A stretch of DNA of 64,000 nt from NCBI GenBank assembly GCA_035772405.1, contig JAYKKM010000439.1, positions 522,001 through 586,000 on the forward strand, read 5' to 3'. Position numbers and translations under genes: made by a program. Source of the stretch: Chrysogorgia sp. JL179-B06. Its lineage: Eukaryota; Cnidaria; Anthozoa; Scleralcyonacea; Chrysogorgiidae. Below the pieces are notes generated by a model, which saw nothing but the letters and a program-made list of their open reading frames with translations, ran no database searches and was not told where the DNA came from. Below are positions 46,960-59,800 of the stretch, piece by piece (within the stretch, counting starts at the first letter, position 1; each line of letters begins with the position of its first letter).

Positions 46960-49900
46960 TGTAGGAAATGACTTTCACTTACCAATAAACCATTAAAACG
47001 AAATCGTTTGTTGGTAAGTCGACACATACAGTTGTTACGCTGGTACGACTTCTGGTTGTACCGAACGACTTGTAGCGAAACGACATGTCATTGCACATAT
47101 TACAAAGTGCTGCGATTTTTTCCTTGAAGTCACCCTTAAATCGACAACGTGGCAGCAGAGGTCGTAAAGCAAAAACATTTCTCCAGCCAAAATCAATTTC
47201 TGTTGTTGTTAATCGTCCCCGTATACCGAAGACCGTATTTGCATCAACAAGGACGTCTACCATATTGTCACAAATACAAATATACGAAGTCCCTAAGAGA
47301 TTCCCAACCCATCGGCGTTCGCTTGTCCCTGTACGGCGTTCTGAGCCATCGGGAACTTCATTTCCTACAATATTTCTCAGCAATGCAAGGTCTATGATTA
47401 ACAAAATTGATGAACTTTGTGAAACTGTTCGTGATAATTTATCCGACATTGCTGTTATTACTGAATCTTGGCTTTCATCAAGCGTGTCCGACCAACTCAT
47501 TAACATACCTGGTTTTATAACATGCCGGAGGGACAGAGCAAACGATCAACGCGGTGGGGGCTTGTGCACATTTATTAATTCGAAGTTTGATTTTGTTGAA
47601 TTACCTGAAGTGAACTACCCCGATATCGAAAGCCAGTGGTTCCTTCTCAAACCTGCCCGTCTACCGAGAGGAATTAATTCAATAATTTTGGGTACTATTT
47701 ATCATCCACCACAAAACGACGACAACAAACTCCGTGCCCACATATTCAACAGCCTGGATTCGATACTCACCAACTACCCAAATTCCTCAATAGTCATTCT
47801 TGGTGACTTTAACCAGTTTAAACCGAGAAACTTGTGTTCATCTTTCAAATTGAAGAAACTTGTATTTAAACCAACACGAGGCAATAATGTCTTAGACCAA
47901 ATTTATTCTAATTTGTCAGAATACTACAATGAACCCACAATTCTCCCTCCTTTGGGTTCATCGGATCACTCCAGTGTTTTTCTCCAACCTACTGGTAATA
48001 AAGCACCTAGCTTACCGACTGCACAATATCAACGGCGTGACTGTAGAGTTTCCAACAAGAACGCCTTATTCTCCTCTTTGCAGTCGGTTAATTGGACTCC
48101 TTTGTATCGTCTCAACTCCTGCGAAAACCAGTTACAAAATTTCCAGGCTTTGATCACTGAAGAAATCAATATACACCTGCCGATCCGCACAGTCAAAGTA
48201 CACCCTACAGACAAACCATGGATGACCCCTGATATCAAGGCAACCATAAAAAAACGTCAGCGTGCATGGCTCAATGGTAATTCAGACTTATATCGACTAC
48301 ACCGTAACAAAGTAATGAGTCTTTGCAAGTCAGCGCGTCGTCGCTTCTACCATAATTGCATCAGTCATCTGAAAAATTCAAACCCAAAGAAATGGTGGAG
48401 CAACATCAAGCTTTTGTCTGGTCAATCAAAACCTGCACCGCTTTCAAGTATATACATTGATGGTACTTTCTTGAAAGATATGGACCTTGCCGAAGCTATC
48501 AATGACGCTTTTGGAAAAGTTACAGACGATATTCCGCAGCTAGACTACACTCCCATTCCAGTAACATACAAACCCGACAAGTTCATCATCAGTCCAGAAG
48601 CCGTACAATGCGCTCTTACAAGGATCAAAGAGCACAAATCCAATGGTCCGGATGAAATTCCAAATTGGCTCCTCAAGAACTTATCTTCAGTTATATGTCG
48701 TCCAGTATGCTCGATTTTCAACCTGTCGATTAGTGAAGGATATGTTCCCTCCCTGTGGAAACAAGCAGATGTGTTGCCTTTACCAAAGATTCCTAAACCA
48801 CTATCAATTGACAGTGACCTTAGACCAATCTCTTTGACTGCCGTACTAAGTAAGGTTCTTGAAGGTTTTGTATTCCAGTGGTTGTCTGCCATCATTATGC
48901 CGCATATTGACCCTTTTCAGTTTGGTGGCGTCAAAAAGTCTTCAACAACACATGCACTTGTCCATCTTGTTCATCAATGGCTACTAACAACTGAGACCCC
49001 TAAAACTGTGGTTCGGTCGTGTATGATCGACTTTTCCAAAGCGTTTGACCGGATCGACCATAATGTTCTCATCCGGAAACTTCAGCGTTTCAACGTTCCG
49101 CCAGTCCTTTTGAACTGGTGCGCAAGCTTTCTTCGGAATCGACAGCAACGCGTGAAATTAGGCAAATTTAAATCTACCTGGAAAATTATTAATGCTGGCG
49201 TACCGCAAGGGACTAAATTGGGCCCCCTTTTTTTTTTGGTGATGGTAAACGATTTGACGACAGCATTTCCATTGTACAAATTTGTCGATGACTGTACGGT
49301 TTCCGAAGTTGTATCCCTGACACCTGGAAGTACCTCGAATTTACAACGGGAAATTGATGATATTGCTCGCTGGACTTCTGACAATAACATGAAGCTCAAC
49401 GCTAAGAAAACTAAGGAATTCATTGTGTCTTTCGCGAAGAGTCAACCTTCGTTACAACCCCTTGCAATTAATGACCAACCGCTTGAATTGGTTCACACTA
49501 TTAAACTCTTGGGAGTCCACCTGTCTAACAATCTAAAGTGGGACATTCATATTGAACATGTGTGTACTAAAGCGAGCAAACGTCTCTATGCTTTGCGAAC
49601 TTTGCGACGCAGTGGCGTCCCTTCAAAGGACTTACGTTCTGTCTACTGCTCCTTCATTCGCCCGGTCTTAGAGTATGCGTGTCCTGTATGGCATTCATCT
49701 TTAACTTCGAAGCTTGATGATGAAGTTGAGAAAATCCAACGTCGTGCAATTAGGATCATCTGTCCACATTTGTCGTATGCTGCTGGACTTGTGGAACTCA
49801 AGTTGCCGACACTCTTTGATAGAAGAGAAACACTTTGTAAATCATTTTATTCAAAAGTTTTACATGCTTCAAGTAATTTAAACGCCTTGATGCCTGATCC

Positions 49901-50237
49901 AGTCCAGTCTCAATACGATCTAAGAAAATCTCGCAAATTTCCGATATTTAAATGTCGCACTAAACGGTTTCAAGACAGTTTCTTACCATACTGCGTACGA
50001 AAATGGGACGCATTAGTTTAGCGCAGCTTTTTACTGAACATAAATATTGTCTACAAATTTTAACATTTTAACATTTTACTTTAATTAGCATAATCGACTT
50101 ATATAATTATATATTGTATTGTCCTATATTGAGATTGAAAACTCTTAATTATCACTATTGATGTAAACTTGAGTTTTTCAATTTACAACCTGTGTATATT
50201 GCAAATCAAGATTTTATTAAATAATAATAAATAAAAA
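46960..50237 (+). mobile_element. LINE inserted in the TIR element, with intact ORF2
   Basis: Contains the 978-codon ORF (47085-50021) and a 3' UTR ending in TTTTATTAAATAATAATAAA. The 5' end is not certain. In-frame stops before 47085 show that sequence upstream is not coding in this frame. No clear target duplication found. Confidence 0.75.
47085..50021 (+). CDS. LINE ORF2: endonuclease plus reverse transcriptase, uninterrupted
   Basis: 978 codons without a break. Residues about 95-300 are an apurinic-like endonuclease: SNARSM (N100), TESWL (E127), ILGDFNQ (D241, N243) and GSSDHSSV (D294, H295). Residues about 500-790 are the RT: NGPDEIPNWLL, DLRPISLTAVLSK, MIDFSKAFDRIDH (from 648), NAGVPQGTKLGP (from 703) and FVDD at 733-736, where most LINEs have YADD or FADD. 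A C-terminal domain follows (RPVLEYACPVWHS, QRRAIRIICPHL) and ends CVRKWDALV. The Jockey/CR1 group is likely; the exact clade is not assigned. The RNA copy would be nicked into new DNA sites by target-primed reverse transcription. The first ~90 residues may belong to a leader, so the start is uncertain. Confidence 0.88.
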   Translation: MSLHILQSAAIFSLKSPLNRQRGSRGRKAKTFLQPKSISVVVNRPRIPKTVFASTRTSTILSQIQIYEVPKRFPTHRRSLVPVRRSEPSGTSFPTIFLSNARSMINKIDELCETVRDNLSDIAVITESWLSSSVSDQLINIPGFITCRRDRANDQRGGGLCTFINSKFDFVELPEVNYPDIESQWFLLKPARLPRGINSIILGTIYHPPQNDDNKLRAHIFNSLDSILTNYPNSSIVILGDFNQFKPRNLCSSFKLKKLVFKPTRGNNVLDQIYSNLSEYYNEPTILPPLGSSDHSSVFLQPTGNKAPSLPTAQYQRRDCRVSNKNALFSSLQSVNWTPLYRLNSCENQLQNFQALITEEINIHLPIRTVKVHPTDKPWMTPDIKATIKKRQRAWLNGNSDLYRLHRNKVMSLCKSARRRFYHNCISHLKNSNPKKWWSNIKLLSGQSKPAPLSSIYIDGTFLKDMDLAEAINDAFGKVTDDIPQLDYTPIPVTYKPDKFIISPEAVQCALTRIKEHKSNGPDEIPNWLLKNLSSVICRPVCSIFNLSISEGYVPSLWKQADVLPLPKIPKPLSIDSDLRPISLTAVLSKVLEGFVFQWLSAIIMPHIDPFQFGGVKKSSTTHALVHLVHQWLLTTETPKTVVRSCMIDFSKAFDRIDHNVLIRKLQRFNVPPVLLNWCASFLRNRQQRVKLGKFKSTWKIINAGVPQGTKLGPLFFLVMVNDLTTAFPLYKFVDDCTVSEVVSLTPGSTSNLQREIDDIARWTSDNNMKLNAKKTKEFIVSFAKSQPSLQPLAINDQPLELVHTIKLLGVHLSNNLKWDIHIEHVCTKASKRLYALRTLRRSGVPSKDLRSVYCSFIRPVLEYACPVWHSSLTSKLDDEVEKIQRRAIRIICPHLSYAAGLVELKLPTLFDRRETLCKSFYSKVLHASSNLNALMPDPVQSQYDLRKSRKFPIFKCRTKRFQDSFLPYCVRKWDALV

Positions 50238-50707
50238 CCTAGTCATTGTGTGAAACAAGTGCGTTCATTTTACCTGTGCAGTTTCAATGAAAAAGTAGAT
50301 CAAAATGAGGATGAGTGCCAAGTCACGAATTTTTATAGCGGTTGTTTTAATTAATAAACACAGAGCGTTCATAACTTCATATAAAAGGGTACCAACCATC
50401 CGTCCACAACCCTGATGTTTTTAAAAAATATATGGCGCCGCGTGATAATCAAACACGGAATAAAATTTATATTAAGCCAGTGACTGAACTACTAACTCAG
50501 TCATTATACTTATGCGCAACTCTCATTCACACTCATCATTGTTTGATCCAAGCATAGGTAATCCATTGCCTCTGGATTGTCTATGATCCAAGCAACAAGA
50601 CTCAAGTTCATACATTCTTCGTATAAACGTGATTTCTTACATTTGTTAATCACTCGGAGTTTTCCGAACCCGGTAATAGCTTCCGACAAAATTTCCATCG
50701 CAATCGA
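50238..50707. other. Right inner part of the TIR element
   Basis: A minus-strand frame 50698-50510 (62 codons, MEILSEAITGFGKLRVINK) is unrecognised. Nothing else supportable. Confidence 0.35.
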
Positions 50708-50852
50708 ACGAGTTCAGGAACGCGTTCCGGAACGCCTCCGGAACGCGTTCCGGTACGCGTTCGGAACGCGTTCTGGAACGCGAAGGCAACGCGTTCCGGA
50801 ACGCGTCCGGAACGCGTTCTGGACGAGAACGCAGCGTTAGGTTACTTCTGAG

Positions 50853-53800
50853 CAGTACTGTAGTACTGAGGTAGCTACTGTACGTTGGTTATTATATTCA
50901 CTAAGGAGTCGAGTATAGTGCTGAGGTAGCTACATTGGTTATTATATTCACTAAGAAGCGTAGTGCTGAGGTATAGCTACTGTATGTTTGTTATTCACTA
51001 AGGAGTTGAGTATAGTGCTGAGGTAGCTACATTGGTTACTATATTCACTAAGAAGCGTAGTGCTGAGGTAGCTACGTTAGTTATTATATTCACTAAGGAG
51101 TCGAGTATAGTGCTGACGTTATTATATTCACTAAGGAGTCGAGTGTAGTGCTGAGGTAGCTACATTGGTTATTATATTCACTAAGGAGTGTAGTACTGAA
51201 GTAGCTATGTTAGTTATTCACCAAGGAGTGTAGTGCTGAGGTAGCTATGTTGGTTATTCAATAAGGAGTGTACGTAGTGCTGAGGTAGCTATGTTCGTTA
51301 TTCGCTAAGGAGTGTAATATACTGAGGTAGCTATGTTGATTATTCACTAAGGAGTGTAGTGCTGAGGTAGCTATGTTAGTTATTCATCAAGGAGTGTCGT
51401 ATTGAGGTAGCTATGTTGGTTATTCACCAAGGAGTGTAGTGCTGCATGAGGTAGCTATGTTGATTATTAACCAAGGAGTGTAGTTCTGAGGTACTGTAGC
51501 TATGTTGGTTATTCACTAAGGAGTGTAGTTCTGAGGTAGCTATGTTGATTATTCGCCAAGGAGTGTAGTCCTGAGATAGCTATGTTGGTTATTCACTAAG
51601 AAGTGTAGTTCTGAGGCAGCTATGTTGGTTATTCACCAAGGAGTGTAGTTCTGAGGTAGCTATGTTGGTTATTCACCAAGGAGTGTAGTTCTGAGGTAGC
51701 TATGTTGATTATTCACCAAGGAGTGTAGTACTGAGGTAGCTATGTTGGTTATTCACTAAGGAGTGTAGTACTGAGGTAGCTATGTTGGTTATTCAACAAG
51801 GAGTGTAGAGTAGAGGTAGCTATGTTGGTTATTCACCAAGGAGTGTAGTACTGAGGTAGCTATGTTGGTTATTCACTAAGGAGTGTAGTTCTGAGGTAGC
51901 TATGTTGATTATTCACTAAGGAGTGTAGTTCTGAGGTAGCTATGTTGGTTATTCACTAAGGAGTGTAGTTCTGAGGTAGCTATGTTGGTTATTCACCAAG
52001 GAGTGTAGTACTGAGCTAGCTATGTTGGTTATTCACTAAGGAGTGTAGTTCTGAGGTAGCTATGTTGATTATTCACCAAGGAGTGTAGTACTGAGGTAGC
52101 TATGTTGGTTATTCACCAAGGAGTGTAGTACTGAGGTAGCTATGTTGGTTATTCACTAAGGAGTGTAGTACTGAGGTAACTATGTTGGTTATTCACTAAG
52201 GAGTGTAGAGGAGAGGTAGCTATGTTGATTATTCACCAAGGAGTGTAGTACTGAGGTAGCTATGTTGGTTATTCACTAAGGAGTGTAGTTCTGAGGTAGC
52301 TATGTTGGTTATTCACTAAGGAGTGTAGTACTGAGGTAGCTATGTCGGTTATTCACTAAGGACTGTAGAGTAGAGGCAGCTATGTTGATTATTCACCAAG
52401 GAGTGTAGTACTGAGGTAGCTATGTTGGTTATTCACTAAGGAGTGTAGTACTGAGGTAGCTATGTTGGTTATTCACTAAGGAGTGTAGTTCTGAGGTAGC
52501 TATGTTGGTTATTCACTAAGGAGTGTAGAGTAGAGGTAGCTATGTTGGTTATTCACTAAGGAGTGTAGTTCTGAGGTAGCTATGTTGGTTATTCACCAAG
52601 GAGTGTAGTTCTGAGGTAGCTATGTTGGTTATTCACTAAGGAGTGTAGAGTAGAGGTAGCTATGTTGGTTATTCACTAAGGAGTGTAGAGTAGAGGTAGC
52701 TATGTTGGTTATTCACCAAGGAGTGTAGTACTGAGGTAGCTATGTTGGTTATTCACTAAGGAGTGTAGTACTGAGGTAGCTATGTTGATTATTCACCAAG
52801 GAGTGTAGTACTGAGGTAGCTATGTTGGTTATTCACTAAGGAGTGTAGTTCTGAGGTAGCTATGTTGATTATTCACTAAGGAGTGTAGTTCTGAGGTAGC
52901 TATGTTGGTTATTCACTAAGGAGTGTAGTTCTGAGGTAGCTATGTTGGTTATTCACCAAGGAGTGTAGTACTGAGCTAGCTATGTTGGTTATTCACTAAG
53001 GAGTGTAGTTCTGAGGTAGCTATGTTGATTATTCACCAAGGAGTGTAGTACTGAGGTAGCTATGTTGGTTATTCACCAAGGAGTGTAGTACTGAGGTAGC
53101 TATGTTGGTTATTCACCAAGGAGTGTAGTACTGAGGTAGCTTTGTTGGTTATTCACCAAGGAGTGTAGTTCTGAGGTAGCTATGTTGATTATTCACCAAG
53201 GAGTGTAGTACTGAGGTAGCTATGTTGGTTATTCACTAAGGAGTGTAGTTCTGAGGTAGCTATGTTGATTATTCACTAAGGAGTGTAGTACTGAGGTAGC
53301 TATGTTGGTTATTCACAAAGGAGTGTAGTTCTGAGGTAGCTACAGTATGTTGGTTATTCACGAAGGAGTGTAGTACTGAGGTAGCTATGTTGGTTATTCA
53401 CCAAGGAGTGTAGTACTGAGGTAGCTATGTTGGTTGTTCACCAAGGAGTGTAGTACTAAGGTAGCTATGTTGGTTATTCACCAAGGAGTGTAGTTCTGAG
53501 GTAGCTATGTTGATTATTCACCAAGGAGTGTAGTACTGAGGTAGCTATGTTGGTTATTCACTAAGGAGTGTAGTTCTGAGGTAGCTATGTTGATTATTCA
53601 CTAAGGAGTATAGTACTGAGGTAGCTATGTTGGTTATTCACTAAGGAGTGTAGTTCTGAGGTAGCTATGTTGGTTATTCACCAAGGAGTGTAGTTCTGAG
53701 GTAGCTATGTTGGTTATTCACCAAGGAGTGTAGTTCCGAGGTAGCTATGTTGGTTATTCACCAAGGAGTGTAGTACTGAGGTAGCTATGTTGGTTATTCA

Positions 53801-56800
53801 CTAAGGAGTGTAGAGTAGAGGTAGCTATGTTGGTTATTCACTAAGGAGTGTAATACTGAGGTAGCTATGTTGGTTATTCACTAAGGAGTGTAGTACTGAG
53901 GTAGCTATGTTAGTTATTCACTAAGGAGTGTAGAGTAGAGGTAGCTATGTTGGTTATTCACTAAGGAGTGTAGAGGAGAGGTAGCTATGTTGATTATTCA
54001 CCAAGGAGTGTAGTACTGAGGTAGCTATGTTGGTTATTCACTAAGGAGTGTAGTTCTGAGGTAGCTATGTTGGTTATTCACTAAGGAGTGTAGTACTGAG
54101 GTAGCTATGTCGGTTATTCACTAAGGACTGTAGAGTAGAGGTAGCTATGTTGATTATTCACCAAGGAGTGTAGTACTTATGTAGCTATGTTGGTTATTCA
54201 CTAAGGAGTGTAGTACTGAGGTAGCTATGTTGGTTATTCACTAAGGAGTGCAGTTCTGAGGTAGCTATGTTGGTTATTCACTAAGGAGTGTAGAGTAGCG
54301 GTAGCTATGTTGGTTATTCACTAAGGAGTGTAATACTGAGGTAGCTATGTTGGTTATTCACCAAGGAGTGTAGTACTGAGGTATAGCTATGTTGGTTATT
54401 CACTAAGGAGTGTAGAGTAGAGGTAGCTATGTTGGTTATTCACTAAGGAGTGTAGTTCTGAGGTAGCTATGTTGCTTATTCACTAAGGAGTGTAGAGTAG
54501 AGGTAGCTATGTATGTTGGTTATTCACTTAAGGAGTGTAGAGTAGAGGTAGCTATGTTGGTTATTCACTAAGGAGTGTAGTTCTGAGGTAGCTATGTTGG
54601 TTATTCACCAAGGAGTGTAGTTCTGAGGTAGCTATGTTGGTTATTCACTAAGGAGTGTAGAGTAGAGGTAGCTATGTTGGTTATTCACTAAGGAGTGTAG
54701 TTCTGAGGTAGCTATGTTGGTTATTCACCAAGGAGTGTAGTTCTGAGGTAGCTATGTTGGTTATTCACTAAGGAGTGTAGAGTAGAGGTAGCTATGTTGG
54801 TTATTCACTAAGGAGTGTAGTTCTGAGGTAGCTATGTTGGTTATTCACCAAGGAGTGTAGTACTGAGGTATAGCTATGTTGGTTATCACTAAGGAGTGTA
54901 GAGTAGAGGTAGCTATGTTGGTTATTCACTAAGGAGTGTAGTTCTGAGGTAGCTATGTTGCTTATTCACTAAGGAGTGTAGAGTAGAGGTAGCTATGTAT
55001 GTTGGTTATTCACTAAGGAGTGTAGAGTAGAGGTAGCTATGTTGGTTATTCACTAAGGAGTGTAGTTCTGAGGTAGCTATGTTGGTTATTCACCAAGGAG
55101 TGTAGTTCTGAGGTAGCTATGTTGGTTATTCACTAAGGAGTGTAGAGTAGAGGTAGCTATGTTGGTTATTCACTAAGGAGTGTAGTTCTGAGGTAGCTAT
55201 GTTGGTTATTCACCAAGGAGTGTAGTTCTGAGGTAGCTATGTTGGTTATTCACTAAGGAGTGTAGAGTAGAGGTAGCTATGTTGGTTATTCACTAAGGAG
55301 TGTAGTTCTGAGGTAGCTATGTTGGTTATTCACCAAGGAGTGTAGTACAGGAGGTAGCTATGTTGGTTATTCACTAAGGAGTGTAGAGTAGAGGCAGCTA
55401 TGTTGATTATTCACTAAGGAGTGTAGTTCTGAGGTAGCTATGTTGGTTATTCACTAAGGAGTGTAGTTCTGAGGTAGCTATATTGGTTATTCACCAAGGA
55501 GTGTAGTACTGAGGTAGCTATGTTGGTTATTCACTAAGGAGTGTAGTACTGAGGTAACTATGTTGGTTATTCACTAAGGAGTGTAGAGGAGAGGTAGCTA
55601 TGTTGATTATTCACCAAGGAGTGTAGTACTGAGGTAGCTATGTCGGTTATTCACTAAGGAGTGTAGTTCTGAGGTAGCTATGTTGGTTATTCACTAAGGA
55701 GTGTAGTACTGAGGTAGCTATGTCGGTTATTCACTAAGGACTGTAGAGTAGAGGTAGCTATGTTGATTATTCACCAAGGAGTGTAGTACTGATGTAGCTA
55801 TATTGGTTATTCACTAAGGAGTGTAGTACTGAGGTAGCTATGTTGGTTATTCACTAAGGAGTGTAGTTCTGAGGTAGCTATGTTGGTTATTCACTAAGGA
55901 GTGTAGAGTAGCGGTAGCTATGTTGGTTATTCACTAAGGAGTGTAGTTCTGAGGTAGCTATGTTGCTTATTCACTAAGGAGTGTAGAGTAGAGGTAGCTA
56001 TGTATGTTGGTTATTCACTAAGGAGTGTAGAGTAGAGGTAGCTATGTTGGTTATTCACTAAGGAGTGTAGTTCTGAGGTAGCTATGTTGGTTATTCACTA
56101 AGGAGTGTAGTTCTGAGGTAGCTATGTTGGTTATTCACCAAGGAGTGTAGTTCTGAGGTAGCTATGTTGGTTATTCACTAAGGAGTGTAGAGTAGAGGTA
56201 GCTATGTTGGTTATTCACTAAGGAGTGTAGTTCTGAGGTAGCTATGTTGGTTATTCACCAAGGAGTGTAGTACTGAGGTATAGCTATGTTGGTTATTCAC
56301 TAAGGAGTGTAGAGTAGAGGTAGCTATGTTGATTATTCACCAAGGAGTGTAGTTCTGAGGTAGCTATGTTGGTTATTCACTAAGGAGTGTAGTTCTGAGG
56401 TAGCTATGTTGGTTATTCACTAAGGAGTGTAGTACTGAGGTAGCTATGTCGGTTATTCACTAAGGAGTGTAGTACTGAGGTAGCTATGTTGCTTATTCAC
56501 TAAGGAGTGTAGAGTAGAGGTAGCTATGTAAGTTGGTTATTCACTAAGGAGTGTAGAGTAGAGGTAGCTATGTTGGTTATTCACTAAGGAGTGTAGTTCT
56601 GAGGCAGCTATGTTGGTTATTCACCAAGGAGTGTAGTTCTGAGGTAGCTATGTTGGTTATTCACTAAGGAGTGTAGAGTAGAGGTAGCTATGTTGGTTAT
56701 TCACTAAGGAGTGTAGTTCTGAGGTAGCTATGTTGGTTATTCACCAAGGAGTGTAGTTCTGAGGTAGCTATGTTGGTTATTCACTAAGGAGTGTAGAGTA

Positions 56801-59800
56801 GAGGTAGCTATGTTGGTTATTCACTAAGGAGTGTAGTTCTGAGGTAGCTATGTTGGTTATTCACCACGGAGTGTAGTACAGGAGGTAGCTATGTTGGTTA
56901 TTCACTAAGGAGTGTAGTTCTGGGGTAGCTATGTTGATTATTCACCAAGGAGTGTAGTTCTGAGGTAGCTATGTTGGTTATTCACTAAGGAGTGTAGTAC
57001 TGAGGTAGCTATGTTGGTTATTCACTAAGGAGTGTAGTGCTGAGGTAGCTATGTTGATTATTCACCAAGGAGTGTAGTTCTGAGGTAGCTATGTTGGTTA
57101 TTCACTAAGGAGTGTAGTTCTGAGGTAGCTATGTTGGTTATTCACTAAGGAGTGTAGTTCTGTGGTAGCTATGTTGGTTATTCACCAAGGAGTGTAGTTC
57201 TGAGGTAGCTATGTTGGTTATTCACTAAGGAGTGTAGAGTAGAGGTAGCTATGTTGGTTATTCATTAAGGAGTGTAGTTCTGAGGTAGCTATGTTGGTTA
57301 TTCACCAAGGAGTGTAGTACAGGAGGTAGCTATGTTGGTTATTCACTAAGGAGTGTAGAGTAGAGGTAGCTATGTTGATTATTCACTAAGGAGTGTAGTT
57401 CTGAGGTAGCTATGTTGGTTATTCACTAAGGAGTGTAGTTCTGAGGTAGCTATATTGGTTATTCACCAAGGAGTGTAGTACTGAGGTAGCTATGTTGGTT
57501 ATTCACTAAGGAGTGTAGTACTGAGGTAACTATGTTGGTTATTCACTAAGGAGTGTAGAGGAGAGGTAGCTATGTTGATTATTCACCAAGGAGTGTAGTA
57601 CTGAGGTAGCTATGTTGGTTATTCACTAAGGAGTGTAGTTCTGAGGTAGCTATGTTGGTTATTCACTAAGGAGTGTAGTACTGAGGTAGCTATGTCGGTT
57701 ATTCACTAAGGACTGTAGAGTAGAGGTAGCTATGTTGATTATTCACCAAGGAGTGTAGTACTGATGTAGCTATATTGGTTATTCACTAAGGAGTGTAGTA
57801 CTGAGGTAGCTATGTTGGTTATTCACTAAGGAGTGTAGTTCTGAGGTAGCTATGTTGGTTATTCACTAAGGAGTGTAGAGTAGCGGTAGCTATGTTGGTT
57901 ATTCACTAAGGAGTGTAGTTCTGAGGTAGCTATGTTGCTTATTCACTAAGGAGTGTAGAGTAGAGGTAGCTATGTATGTTGGTTATTCACTAAGGAGTGT
58001 AGAGTAGAGGTAGCTATGTTGGTTATTCACTAAGGAGTGTAGTTCTGAGGTAGCTATGTTGGTTATTCACTAAGGAGTGTAGTTCTGAGGTAGCTATGTT
58101 GGTTATTCACCAAGGAGTGTAGTTCTGAGGTAGCTATGTTGGTTATTCACTAAGGAGTGTAGAGTAGAGGTAGCTATGTTGGTTATTCACTAAGGAGTGT
58201 AGTTCTGAGGTAGCTATGTTGGTTATTCACCAAGGAGTGTAGTACTGAGGTATAGCTATGTTGGTTATTCACTAAGGAGTGTAGAGTAGAGGTAGCTATG
58301 TTGATTATTCACCAAGGAGTGTAGTTCTGAGGTAGCTATGTTGGTTATTCACTAAGGAGTGTAGTTCTGAGGTAGCTATGTTGGTTATTCACTAAGGAGT
58401 GTAGTACTGAGGTAGCTATGTCGGTTATTCACTAAGGAGTGTAGTACTGAGGTAGCTATGTTGCTTATTCACTAAGGAGTGTAGAGTAGAGGTAGCTATG
58501 TATGTTGGTTATTCACTAAGGAGTGTAGAGTAGAGGTAGCTATGTTGGTTATTCACTAAGGAGTGTAGTTCTGAGGCAGCTATGTTGGTTATTCACCAAG
58601 GAGTGTAGTTCTGAGGTAGCTATGTTGGTTATTCACTAAGGAGTGTAGAGTAGAGGTAGCTATGTTGGTTATTCACTAAGGAGTGTAGTTCTGAGGTAGC
58701 TATGTTGGTTATTCACCAAGGAGTGTAGTTCTGAGGTAGCTATGTTGGTTATTCACTAAGGAGTGTAGAGTAGAGGTAGCTATGTTGGTTATTCACTAAG
58801 GAGTGTAGTTCTGAGTTAGCTATGTTGGTTATTCACCACGGAGTGTAGTACAGGAGGTAGCTATGTTGGTTATTCACTAAGGAGTGTAGTTCTGAGGTAG
58901 CTATGTTGATTATTCACCAAGGAGTGTAGTTCTGAGGTAGCTATGTTGGTTATTCACTAAGGAGTGTAGTACTGAGGTAGCTATGTTGGTTATTCACTAA
59001 GGAGTGTAGTGCTGAGGTAGCTATGTTGATTATTCACCAAGGAGTGTAGTTCTGAGGTAGCTATGTTGGTTATTCACTAAGGAGTGTAGTTCTGAGGTAG
59101 CTATGTTGGTTATTCACTAAGGAGTGTAGTACTGAGGTAGCTATGTCGGTTATTCACTAAGGAGTGTAGTACTGATCAGGTAGCTATGTTGATTATTCAC
59201 CAAGGAGTGTAGTACAGGAGGTAGCTATGTTGGTTATTCACTAAGGAGTGTAGTTCTGAGGTAGCTATGTTGATTATTCACCAAGGAGTGTAGTTCTGAG
59301 GTAGCTATGTTGGTTATTCACTAAGGAGTGTAGTACTGAGGTAGCTATGTTGGTTATTCACTAAGGAGTGTAGTGCTGAGGTAGCTATGTTGATTATTCA
59401 CCAAGGAGTGTAGTTCTGAGGTAGCTATGTTGGTTATTCACTAAGGAGTGTAGTTCTGAGGTAGCTATGTTGGTTATTCACTAAGGAGTGTAGTACTGAG
59501 GTAGCTATGTCGGTTATTCACTAAGGAGTGTAGTACTGAGGTAGCTATGTTGATTATTCACCAAGGAGTGTAGTACAGGAGGTAGCTATGTTGGTTATTC
59601 ACTAAGGAGTGTAGTTCTGAGGTAGCTATGTTGATTATTCACCAAGGAGTGTAGTTCTGAGGTAGCTACGTTGGTTATTCACTAAGGAGTGTAGTACTGA
59701 GGTAGCTATGTTGGTTATTCACTAAGGAGTGTAGTGCTGAGGTAGCTATGTTGATTATTCACCAAGGAGTGTAGTTCTGAGGTAGCTATGTTGGTTATTC

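Larger units (their letters stand above)
45373..50852. mobile_element. 5480-bp TIR element inserted in the satellite, TSD CAGTA
   Basis: The ends are CTCAGAAATAACCTAACC (45373) and, inverted, CTCAGAAGTAACCTAACG (from 50852). CAGTA flanks both sides (45368-45372 and 50853-50857). Subterminal arrays of the palindrome-like ACGCGTTCCGGAACGCG lie at about 45394-45450 and 50708-50820. Inside are a short helix-turn-helix ORF (45583-45879), a hairpin insert (46114-46301) and a LINE (about 46960-50237). No DDE catalytic domain was seen, so this copy is non-autonomous or broken. Superfamily not assigned. Confidence 0.82.

Noticed and set aside
47085..47506. Antisense ORF 46979-47506 and others over the LINE
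   Set aside because: They are shadows of the strong LINE ORF on the plus strand.
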